Below, piece by piece: positions 1 to 6,433 of a DNA stretch of 12,185 nucleotides. Numbering within the stretch: the first letter of the stretch is position 1; each line of letters begins with the position of its first letter. Under the pieces are notes generated by a model. It was given only the letters and a program-made list of their open reading frames with translations. It was not told the origin of the DNA and searched no databases. Made by a program: the position numbers and the translations under genes. The stretch is from positions 1-12,185 of the forward strand of contig JASEIZ010000030.1 in the NCBI GenBank assembly GCA_030017395.1, given 5' to 3'. The stretch is from Desulfobacterales bacterium (GTDB lineage: Bacteria > Desulfobacterota > Desulfobacteria > Desulfobacterales > ETH-SRB1).

Positions 1-34
1 GGCAGGCTTATCAAGTCCGGCATGACGATTTCAA

Positions 35-78
35 GACTTTTTACGAGACCATCAACTTTGATGAACTCATAAAAAGTC
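35..78. repeat. Short-loop hairpin repeat (gactttttacga family)
   Basis: The left arm, beginning gactttttacgagaccatc, is followed after a six-base spacer (aacttt) by its imperfect reverse complement gatgaactcataaaaagtc. About 16 of 19 positions can pair. A further direct copy of the left arm lies at 172-196. It lies in the non-coding stretch upstream of the acetoacetyl-CoA synthetase gene. I recognise the motif as a dispersed repeat type in deltaproteobacterial genomes from memory only; the pairing itself is visible here. Confidence 0.7.
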
Positions 79-196
79 ATTGCGAGAAGTGCAACGACGA
101 AGCAATCTAATAAATACAGGCCGTTATCTTATACGAGATTGCTTCGCTTCGCTCGCAATGACGTGTTTTTGGACTTTTTACGAATTCATCAACTTT
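54..196. repeat. Nested inverted repeat filling the region before aacS
   Basis: Outer arms 54-78 and 172-196 are imperfect reverse complements (core gatgaa-tc-taaaaagtc). Inside them, 78-108 (starts cattgcgag, ends gacgaagcaatct) is the reverse complement of 136-160 (agattgcttcgcttcgctcg and on), apart from a longer middle in the left arm. The central spacer is 109-135. The inner cattgcgag...gaagcaatct palindrome resembles a REP-like element common in many bacterial genomes. Positions 1-34 show no coding signal. The start codon of the next gene is only 31 bases past the outer arm, so its promoter must lie within or next to the repeat; I could not name a clear one. Confidence 0.75.
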
Positions 197-226
197 AGGC
201 ACTCGTAACTTACAGAAAAATAAATC

Positions 227-2182
227 ATGTCCAAGCTTTTATGGAAACCTTCGGAACAAAGAATCAAAAATTCTAATATGTACAAGTTTATGAATTTTAT
301 CAATAACAGGTACAGCAGGGATTTTGTTGACTACAACTCACTTTATCAATGGTCGATCGAAAATATCCCTGACTTCTGGGAATCGATGTGGAGTTTCGCA
401 GATATTAAAGCTTCAAAACCATATAGTCGTGTTGTTGACGATCCATGTAAAATGCCAGGAGCCAGGTGGTTTTCAGGCGCAAGACTTAATTTCGCCGAAA
501 ATCTTCTGCGCTATAAAGACGATAATATCGCCATGATTTTTAAAGGAGAACATCGTGATTTAATTAAAATTACATATTCCGAGCTTTATAAAGAGGTGGC
601 AAAAGTCGCAGAATCCTTAAAACAAACCGGTCTCCAGGCAAACGATCGTGTGGTTGGTTTTATGCCTAATATTCCCGAAACAATCGTAGCGATGCTTGCT
701 TCCACAAGCATCGGCGCAACATGGTCTTCATGCTCACCGGATTTCGGCATCAAGGGAGTTCTGGACAGATTCGGCCAGGTAAAACCCAAAGTTCTATTTA
801 CTGCAGATGGATACTTCTTTAAAGGGAAAAAATTCGACAGCCTTGAACGCATATCCAATATTCTAAAGGAGCTCCCCTCTATTGAAAAGGTTGTTGTAGT
901 GCCGTTTGTTCAGGAAAACCCCGACATAAGTGATATTAAAGGTTCAATTTATTACAATGATTTCAAATCTTCAAAATCCGGGTTGGAAATCGAATTTAAA
1001 CAGCTTCCTTTTGATCATCCACTTTATATCATGTATTCTTCGGGCACTACAGGGCTTCCCAAATGCATGGTACAGGGTGCTGGCGGCATTCTTATTAACC
1101 AGATAAAAGAGTTAATGCTTCATACAAACCTGAAACGAAAAGACAAAATTTTTTATTTTACCACATGCGGCTGGATGATGTGGAACTGGCTGACTTGTTC
1201 CCTGTCCTTGGGCGCTACGATTGTTCTGTTTGACGGCAATCCTTTTTATCCTGATCCAGGCGCTCTTTGGGAACTGGCTCAGGACGAAAAGATCACCATA
1301 TTCGGAACAAGCGCTGGATATATTGCGGCGTTGAAAAAAGCATCAGCCATGCCTGAAAAAGACTATGACCTTTCGTCTCTTAAAACAGTGCTGTCCACCG
1401 GTTCACCGCTTTCCAAAGAAGATTTCGAATATGTTTACACTAATATCAAAAATGATCTTCAACTGTCTTCCATCTCCGGAGGCTCTGATCTTAACGGATG
1501 CTTTGCGCTTGGAAATCCCATGCTCCCGGTTTATGCGGGAGAGCTGCAATGCAGAGGGCTTGCCATGAAGGTTGAAGCTTTTGACGAAGATAGAAAACCG
1601 GTTATCAACAATCAGGGAGAGCTGGTCTGCACTGCCCCCTTTCCCTCAATGCCTATATATTTCTGGAACGATCCCGACAATAAAAAGTACAATTCAGCAT
1701 ATTTTGAATCATACCCCAATGCCTGGACTCATGGAGATTTTATAGAAATCAATGATCATGGTGGGGTGATGATGCTGGGAAGATCTGACGCGACTCTGAA
1801 TCCCGGAGGCGTGAGAATCGGAACAGCGGAAATATATCGTCAGATAGAACAGATAGAGGGGATAGAAGACAGCGTTGTTGTGGGGCAGAATTTTGAAAAT
1901 GATGTGCGGGTTATACTTTTTGTCAAGATGGCTGAAGGACATGAACTTAATGAAGAAGTGGCAAATAAAATCAAAACAACGATACGAACCAGCGCTTCCC
2001 CAAGGCACGTTCCCGCCAAAATCCTGACCGTGCAAGACATACCATATACTCACAACATGAAAAAGGTTGAACTCGCGGTAAAAAAAGCAATTCACAACCA
2101 GCCGGTGCTTAATAAAGATTCATTGAAAAATCCTGAAGCGCTTAAATGTTTTGAAAACAGAAAAGAGCTTAAAGAGGATTAA
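227..2182 (+). CDS. aacS: Acetoacetyl-CoA synthetase (acetoacetate-CoA ligase)
   Basis: The 651-residue protein is an ANL-superfamily AMP-forming ligase that activates acetoacetate with ATP and CoA, via an acyl-adenylate, in the cytoplasm. The length fits the acetoacetyl-CoA synthetase family (about 650). The N-terminal LLWKPSEQRI start and the WFSGARLNFAEN segment (81-92) are typical of the acetyl/acetoacetyl-CoA synthetase branch. The nucleotide-binding loop YSSGTTGLPK is at 270-279, the GGSD segment at 418-421, and the hinge region LGRSDATLNPGG at 517-528. The catalytic C-terminal lysine is probably K612 in IPYTHNMKKVE; the family usually has NGKKVE here, so the glycine is replaced by methionine. 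The ATG has only a weak upstream ribosome site. It is the only plus-strand gene and converges on the MEMO gene 35 bases away. Acetyl- or propionyl-CoA synthetase is less likely because the C-terminus follows the acetoacetyl type. Confidence 0.9.
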   Translation: MSKLLWKPSEQRIKNSNMYKFMNFINNRYSRDFVDYNSLYQWSIENIPDFWESMWSFADIKASKPYSRVVDDPCKMPGARWFSGARLNFAENLLRYKDDNIAMIFKGEHRDLIKITYSELYKEVAKVAESLKQTGLQANDRVVGFMPNIPETIVAMLASTSIGATWSSCSPDFGIKGVLDRFGQVKPKVLFTADGYFFKGKKFDSLERISNILKELPSIEKVVVVPFVQENPDISDIKGSIYYNDFKSSKSGLEIEFKQLPFDHPLYIMYSSGTTGLPKCMVQGAGGILINQIKELMLHTNLKRKDKIFYFTTCGWMMWNWLTCSLSLGATIVLFDGNPFYPDPGALWELAQDEKITIFGTSAGYIAALKKASAMPEKDYDLSSLKTVLSTGSPLSKEDFEYVYTNIKNDLQLSSISGGSDLNGCFALGNPMLPVYAGELQCRGLAMKVEAFDEDRKPVINNQGELVCTAPFPSMPIYFWNDPDNKKYNSAYFESYPNAWTHGDFIEINDHGGVMMLGRSDATLNPGGVRIGTAEIYRQIEQIEGIEDSVVVGQNFENDVRVILFVKMAEGHELNEEVANKIKTTIRTSASPRHVPAKILTVQDIPYTHNMKKVELAVKKAIHNQPVLNKDSLKNPEALKCFENRKELKED

Positions 2183-2186
2183 TCAG

Positions 2187-2212
2187 TAAAAAATCCTGGT
2201 CCAAATGACCAG
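2187..2212 (-). terminator. Probable terminator of the hypA-hypB-MEMO transcript (may act both ways)
   Basis: On the minus strand the six-base stem ctggtc, loop atttg and gaccag is followed by gatttttta, a six-T run, just after the MEMO stop codon. On the plus strand the same hairpin is followed by acttttc, a weaker T-run, so it may also end the aacS transcript. The stem is short, so the terminator call is moderate. Confidence 0.55.
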
Positions 2213-2230
2213 ACTTTTCAGGACGAAGTA
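2187..2230 (+). repeat. 44-bp palindromic element, copy 1
   Basis: It runs from taaaaaatcctggtcc through acttttcaggacgaagta. It matches, at 39 of 44 positions, the reverse complement of 3791-3834. It starts four bases after the aacS stop codon, and its far end overlaps the last codons of the MEMO gene on the other strand. It contains a hairpin with stem ctggtc/gaccag. Copy 2 sits in the same relative position behind hypA, where its first bases form the stop codon. Confidence 0.8.
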
Positions 2231-3078
2231 AAAACTATTCCTGTATATCCAACAAAGCTTTTACCCGGGCTTTTATCATAGCTTGTAGCATAGGCAATGG
2301 ATTCCGCATGTTTTGCCCCAAGCTTTTTTGCCGCGGCTATGGCTGTTGCCGCAGCTCCTGAACAGCAGGCATTTTGATGTGATATAGCCTCTTTTATAAC
2401 CGCGCTGGAATCCATTGTAAGCATAATATCAATAATCCTCCGATCATTTTCCTTACGCACCCAATCAACCGACGCGGGCCCCGTACCCTTGGAAACAAAA
2501 CCGTAATTTATGCCGTAATGTGTAAGATCTGTTGATCCTATAACCTTTGCTTTGAGGCCGAGCTTGGAAGCGATTTCTGCTGCCGCCTCACCTATCTCAA
2601 AAGAATCATCTGCTGGTGGCACGCCAATCGGAACTATCTTTGCGTCCCCAAAAAAATATTTAATAAACGGAAGCTGGAGTTCTATTGTATTGTCATGCAC
2701 AAAATGTTCGGTAGTTTCAATATTAAAAGCAAATCTGCCGGAAAGCTTTTCTGCAAGCTTATTTTCAATTTGAATTTCACCAAACGGGGTTTCCCACGAC
2801 CCTTCTTTCATAATATAATTTGAAGATTCAGGATGAAGATGCATGCCGAAAATAATTATTACATCAGTATGTTCTTTATCCTTGAGGCAGTTGATAACAT
2901 TGCAGGAAATACTTCCTGAAAAATACCATCCGGCATGCGGGACTATTCCGCCTATTGCGTTCTCTTTTAAAGAGTCCTTAATCTTTATTTCTTTAAGAAA
3001 ACGTTTTATCTCGATTTCGCATGCCTTTGCGCTGTTAGGGTACCATGATCCTGCTAAAATTGCTTTTCTTGCATTCAT
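2218..3078 (-). CDS. amrB: AmmeMemoRadiSam system protein B (MEMO1 family)
   Basis: The 286-residue protein belongs to the MEMO family, which is related to LigB-type extradiol dioxygenases. The usual metal-site positions are visible: PHAGW with H48, GMHLHP with H80/H82, STDLTHYG with H187, and a cysteine pair C238-C239 before SGAAAT. HDNTIELQLPF (128-138) is another family hallmark. The bacterial function is not settled; family members often accompany an AMMECR1-like protein and a radical SAM protein, neither of which is in this window. The ATG has AAGG eight to nine bases upstream. The gene lies 25 bases after hypB on the same strand and is probably cotranscribed with it, which hints at metal or redox chemistry alongside nickel handling. 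It is complete and seems intact. Confidence 0.88.
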   Translation of the reverse strand: MNARKAILAGSWYPNSAKACEIEIKRFLKEIKIKDSLKENAIGGIVPHAGWYFSGSISCNVINCLKDKEHTDVIIIFGMHLHPESSNYIMKEGSWETPFGEIQIENKLAEKLSGRFAFNIETTEHFVHDNTIELQLPFIKYFFGDAKIVPIGVPPADDSFEIGEAAAEIASKLGLKAKVIGSTDLTHYGINYGFVSKGTGPASVDWVRKENDRRIIDIMLTMDSSAVIKEAISHQNACCSGAAATAIAAAKKLGAKHAESIAYATSYDKSPGKSFVGYTGIVFTSS

Positions 3079-3103
3079 TGTTATGCCTTAATCCCATAAT
3101 CTA

Positions 3104-3775
3104 TCAAAGTTTCTTTTGTTTGCTTTTTACTTTATTTTTCAACCATTCGATCCATGGATCAAAGCCTGTATTCTTTGTCGCGGAAATCTCAAAAACAGGC
3201 ATGCCGGGATTTATCTGTTGAATATTTTTAAGTGTTGAATTTTTGTTATATTCCAGATACGGCAACAGGTCGATTTTATTTAATATTGCAGCATTACACT
3301 CACGGAACATCAGAGGGTATTTTAAGGGTTTATCTTCCCCTTCTGTTACGCTAAGAACAACCACGCGTGCGTCTTCTCCGATATCAAATTCAGCAGGGCA
3401 GACCAAATTCCCCACGTTTTCCACAATTAAAAGATCAATATCATCCAAGTCGATGTTGCTTGCGGCCTTTTCAATCACATGAGCCGCAAGATGACAGTCT
3501 CCCCCGAATTCATCCGTATTGACCTGCTCAACAGGAACACCTGTCCTGGCAAGTCGATCAGCGTCGTTTGAAGTGCATATATCTCCCGCTATAACGGCGC
3601 TCCTTATTTCCGGCAGGACATAAGACAGTGTCCTTTCAAGCATGGTTGTCTTCCCAGATCCTGGGGAACTCATCACATTAAGTACAAAAATCTCCTTTTC
3701 CGTAAACAGGCTTCTGTTTTGCTGAGCCATTTTTTCATTAACATCCAGAACCCTGCGAACTACTTTTATTTCCAT
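3104..3775 (-). CDS. hypB: Nickel-incorporation GTPase HypB
   Basis: The 223-residue protein is a SIMIBI-class GTPase that delivers nickel, together with HypA, to nickel enzymes such as [NiFe]-hydrogenase. The P-loop SSPGSGKTT is at 36-44, the GD-x-x-T-x-x-DADR switch at 65-73, ENVGNLVCP at 119-127, and the guanine-specificity motif NKID at 166-169. The dimer-interface metal ligands are present as C94-H95 and C126. No histidine-rich N-terminal nickel store and no N-terminal CxxCGC-type site exist, so this is the short HypB form. The segment before the CH pair reads NTDEFGGDCH, longer and more acidic than the usual NTGKGCH. The ATG has AAAGGAT about six bases upstream. Fifty-six bases separate it from hypA, and most of that gap is the palindromic element. 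No hydrogenase or other hyp gene is in view. Confidence 0.93.
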   Translation of the reverse strand: MEIKVVRRVLDVNEKMAQQNRSLFTEKEIFVLNVMSSPGSGKTTMLERTLSYVLPEIRSAVIAGDICTSNDADRLARTGVPVEQVNTDEFGGDCHLAAHVIEKAASNIDLDDIDLLIVENVGNLVCPAEFDIGEDARVVVLSVTEGEDKPLKYPLMFRECNAAILNKIDLLPYLEYNKNSTLKNIQQINPGMPVFEISATKNTGFDPWIEWLKNKVKSKQKKL

Positions 3776-3790
3776 GTTGATATCCTTTTT

Positions 3791-3834
3791 TATTTTGTCC
3801 TGAAAAGCCTGGTCCTTTGGGCCAGGATTTTTTA
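3791..3834 (-). repeat. 44-bp palindromic element, copy 2
   Basis: Read on the minus strand it begins TAAAAAATCCTGGCCC, and that first TAA is the hypA stop codon. The hairpin is CCTGGCC/GGACCAGG with one G-T pair and loop CAAA. It lies between hypA and hypB, where a strong terminator would cut hypB off; its T-run in the hypA direction is only CTTTTC, so attenuation or RNA processing is as likely as termination. It is 39/44 identical to copy 1 at 2187-2230. Confidence 0.8.
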
Positions 3835-4182
3835 TTCTTCCACAACCTCAATTGAGGTTATATCAAGTTCCCTTCCGGAAATAATATCAATTAATCCGCT
3901 TTTGCATTTTTTGCACTTAAAAACAGGACTGTCTATAGTCCACTTAAGATCGCATTCTCTGCATCTGACTACAACCGGAATGTTTTCGATGTTCAGCTTG
4001 GCTCCGGCAAGAGGCGTGTCTTTTGATACAATATCAAAACAAAACCGAAGGCTCTCGGGCACAATCGCAGAAAGTTTGCCTACCTTCAGGTTGACCCTTT
4101 CAACACAAGCATTTTTTATATTGTCGGGTATTGAAGATATTGCGATCTCGACTATCTCCATTGCTATTCCCATCTCATGCAT
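3832..4182 (-). CDS. hypA: Nickel metallochaperone HypA
   Basis: The 116-residue protein is the nickel-binding partner of HypB. It starts with the conserved MHEMG; H2 and E3 form the N-terminal nickel site. A zinc ribbon is formed by C74-x2-C77 and C90-x2-C93. The length matches the family (about 113-118). The MHE N-terminus fixes the start at this ATG, with AGGT upstream. It lies 176 bases after sucD, in a gap holding an inverted-repeat pair, so it may be transcribed separately from the carboxylase/succinyl-CoA genes. Together with hypB and the MEMO gene it forms a small set. The target is unknown here: a hydrogenase elsewhere is the default, and nickel CO dehydrogenase is a possible second client (inference). 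Confidence 0.94.
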   Translation of the reverse strand: MHEMGIAMEIVEIAISSIPDNIKNACVERVNLKVGKLSAIVPESLRFCFDIVSKDTPLAGAKLNIENIPVVVRCRECDLKWTIDSPVFKCKKCKSGLIDIISGRELDITSIEVVEE

Positions 4183-4255
4183 TATAAGTACCTGTATTTA
4201 CAAAATTAGTCCTGGAGCAACCTTATATGTTTTTGGGGGAAATCGTAACTACTCG

Positions 4256-4340
4256 GGTTGTCGGTTCACGGTTCACAGTTATTCAATTTCGTACTGTTTT
4301 TTCCAACCGTGAACTGATAACCGTAAACCGTAAACGGTTA
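4256..4340. repeat. Inverted pair of ggttcac-type microrepeats between sucD and hypA
   Basis: The left arm 4256-4280 (ggttgtcggttcacggttca and on) consists of repeated ggttcac/gtt units. The right arm 4304-4340 (aaccgtgaactgataaccgt and on) holds the same units in reverse orientation. The spacer is about 23 bases. Pairing is imperfect but obvious. The same family occurs at 8813-8832 and 10481-10642. Bases 4183-4255 show no gene and no promoter that I could call with confidence. Confidence 0.75.
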
Positions 4341-4358
4341 CTTTTGTTTTAGCCACTA

Positions 4359-5234
4359 CTACTGCTTAAATATCTCTGCACAAAACTCCCCAAGGGTACA
4401 CAGATCTTCGCAGATATGAACCCCGTTTTCTTTCATCACGGCAATTTTTTCCTGTGCCGTGCCCTTACCGCCGCTCACAATTGCGCCGGCATGACCCATC
4501 CGCCGCCCAGGCGGCGCTGTTAAACCGGCAATAAAGCCGACAACTTTTTTTTTCATGTTCTTAGAGATAAACTCGGCAGCTTCTTCTTCCGTGCTGCCCC
4601 CGATCTCTCCGACCATAACCACCCCTTTTGTATCAGGATCCCTCTCAAATGCATCTAGACAATCTATAAAGTTCGTCCCGATTATTGGATCACCGCCGAT
4701 GCCTATACAGGTGGTCTGTCCTATTCCCTGCAAAGTTAACTGGTTTACAACCTCGTATGTCAGTGTGCCGGAACGGGATACAACACCTATGGGGCCGCCT
4801 GGTTTATGTATAAATCCCGGCATAATGCCTACTTTGCACAGGCCCGGCGTAATAATACCCGGACAATTTGGCCCTACTAAACGCGACCTGATATTTCCCA
4901 TATAATTTTTAACTTTCATCATATCCAGAATCGGAATGCCTTCGGTAATTGCAACTATAATTTCAATGCCGCTATCTGCGGCTTCCACAATCGCATCGGT
5001 TGCGTATTGCGGGGGAACGAAAATTATGCTGCAGTTTGCGCCGGTCTTATCAACAGCCTCGCCAACCGTATTAAACACGGGGATATCATCAATTTTTTCC
5101 CCTCCCTTGCCCGGAGTTACCCCTGCAACAACATTTGTGCCGTATGCAACACATTGACGTGCGTGAAACTGTCCCTCTTTACCCGTTATACCCTGAACTA
5201 ACAAACGTGTATTTTTATCAACAAATATACTCAC
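4359..5234 (-). CDS. sucD: Succinyl-CoA synthetase alpha subunit (ADP/GDP-forming)
   Basis: The 291-residue protein is the CoA-binding subunit that, with SucC, interconverts succinyl-CoA + NDP + Pi and succinate + CoA + NTP. The CoA-binding Rossmann start LLVQGITGKEG is at 11-21, GPNCPGIITPG at 121-131, and the phosphorylated histidine is probably H248 in GHAGAIVSGGKG. The length is close to the E. coli subunit (289). The start codon is GTG and overlaps the sucC stop by four bases (GTGA), with AAAAGG just before it, which indicates translational coupling. It acts in the cytoplasm and links the mutase product succinyl-CoA to substrate-level phosphorylation (or, in reverse, activates succinate). 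No missing key residue was seen. Confidence 0.96.
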   Translation of the reverse strand: MSIFVDKNTRLLVQGITGKEGQFHARQCVAYGTNVVAGVTPGKGGEKIDDIPVFNTVGEAVDKTGANCSIIFVPPQYATDAIVEAADSGIEIIVAITEGIPILDMMKVKNYMGNIRSRLVGPNCPGIITPGLCKVGIMPGFIHKPGGPIGVVSRSGTLTYEVVNQLTLQGIGQTTCIGIGGDPIIGTNFIDCLDAFERDPDTKGVVMVGEIGGSTEEEAAEFISKNMKKKVVGFIAGLTAPPGRRMGHAGAIVSGGKGTAQEKIAVMKENGVHICEDLCTLGEFCAEIFKQ

Positions 5235-6412
5235 CTTTTGAGACCTTTCCGCGTTCCTGCAAGTTCTGAAATCTTTTGCGCCGCATCCTTAAGGTCTGCG
5301 GCATAAATCGGCTTAAATCCGGATCCATAAAGAATCCTTCGGCCTTCCTCAATATTGGTTCCGTCCATGCGAATTACTACAGGTATATTCAAATCAGTCT
5401 TTCCAGCAGCCTGAACAATTCCTCTTGCCAACACATCGCAACGTAGTATCCCGCCAAAAATATTTATGAAAACCAGCTTTACATCCTTATCTCTGAGAAT
5501 AAGTCTGAAGCCTTTTTCAACCATTTCAATGGTGGTGCCTCCGCCAACATCAAGAAAATTGGCCGGTGTTGCGCCTGCAAGCTTTATTATATCCATGGTC
5601 GCCATTGCCAAACCGGCGCCGTTTACCATATTGCCGACATTCCCATCCATTTTAATATAATGGAGATTAAATCTTGACGCTTCAACCTCAAGTGGATCTT
5701 CTTCCTCTATGTCTCGATATTCAATGATACTTCTATGACGGAACAGGGCATTGTCATCAATTTCTATCTTCGCATCCAGAGCTGTCATGGATTGTTTGGC
5801 TGTAACTACAAGCGGATTTATCTCAACCAAAGAGCAGTCATAATCGGTAAAGAGCCTGTACAGGTTTTGAAGCATTAAAACAAACTGCTTCCAGACAGAA
5901 GATGTAAGTTTCAGGTCAAAAGCAATTTTCCGGCAGTGAAAAGGCTGGAGACCGATGTTGGGATCGATATAAACCCTGATTATCTTTTCAGGCACTGCAA
6001 CGGCCTCATCTTCAATATCGATCCCTCCCGCTTCACTTGCAATGATAAGTATTTTTGAAGTTTTCCTGTCGGCAATAATGCCAAGATAAAGTTCTTTTTC
6101 TATTTCCAGTTTTTCTTCAATGAGCACCTTTCTGACAAGCTTTCCACCAGGCCCCGTCTGGCTGGTAATAATCTTTGTTCCAATAAGGCCGTGCGTCAGG
6201 CTATAAACTTCATCGGTTGATTCCGCAAGTTTGACCCCTCCGCCTTTCCCCCGTCCGCCGGCATGAATCTGTGCTTTAATAATAACCGGGAACCTGTCGA
6301 TTCTACGAGCTATAGACCTGGCTTCGTCGGGATCAAATGCAATCCCTCCATACGGTATATGAATATTGTATCTTCTAAATAATTCTTTCGCCTGATATTC
6401 GTGAATCCGCAT
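5231..6412 (-). CDS. sucC: Succinyl-CoA synthetase beta subunit
   Basis: The 393-residue protein is the ATP-grasp subunit of succinyl-CoA synthetase. The N-terminal MRIHEYQAKELFRRY, the nucleotide-binding segment KAQIHAGGRGKGGGVKL (46-62), the metal-binding EINPLV region (about 198-203) and the C-terminal NIFGGILRCD (about 318-327) are all in order, and the length is typical. The ATG is preceded by AAGGAAGA about eight bases upstream. It lies 21 bases downstream of the biotin-containing 5S-type subunit and overlaps sucD, so the three genes are probably one transcript. This placement ties succinyl-CoA hydrolysis to the methylmalonyl-CoA steps. Whether it prefers ATP or GTP cannot be told from what I can see. 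Malate-CoA ligase is a remote alternative. Confidence 0.96.
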   Translation of the reverse strand: MRIHEYQAKELFRRYNIHIPYGGIAFDPDEARSIARRIDRFPVIIKAQIHAGGRGKGGGVKLAESTDEVYSLTHGLIGTKIITSQTGPGGKLVRKVLIEEKLEIEKELYLGIIADRKTSKILIIASEAGGIDIEDEAVAVPEKIIRVYIDPNIGLQPFHCRKIAFDLKLTSSVWKQFVLMLQNLYRLFTDYDCSLVEINPLVVTAKQSMTALDAKIEIDDNALFRHRSIIEYRDIEEEDPLEVEASRFNLHYIKMDGNVGNMVNGAGLAMATMDIIKLAGATPANFLDVGGGTTIEMVEKGFRLILRDKDVKLVFINIFGGILRCDVLARGIVQAAGKTDLNIPVVIRMDGTNIEEGRRILYGSGFKPIYAADLKDAAQKISELAGTRKGLKR

Positions 6413-6433
6413 TACATATCTTCCTTAAGCTTC

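Noticed and set aside
4183..4255. Sigma-70 promoter for hypA on the minus strand
   Set aside because: A TTGCTC and a TAAAT-like hexamer exist, but spacing is about 14 bases; too weak to call.
3719..4312. 197-codon plus-strand reading frame opposite hypA and the 3' flank
   Set aside because: It is antisense to hypA, runs through repeat sequence, and has no family resemblance.
4256..4340. Possible CRISPR-like array in the intergenic repeats
   Set aside because: Units are 7-9 bases, tandem or inverted, without regular spacers or cas genes.
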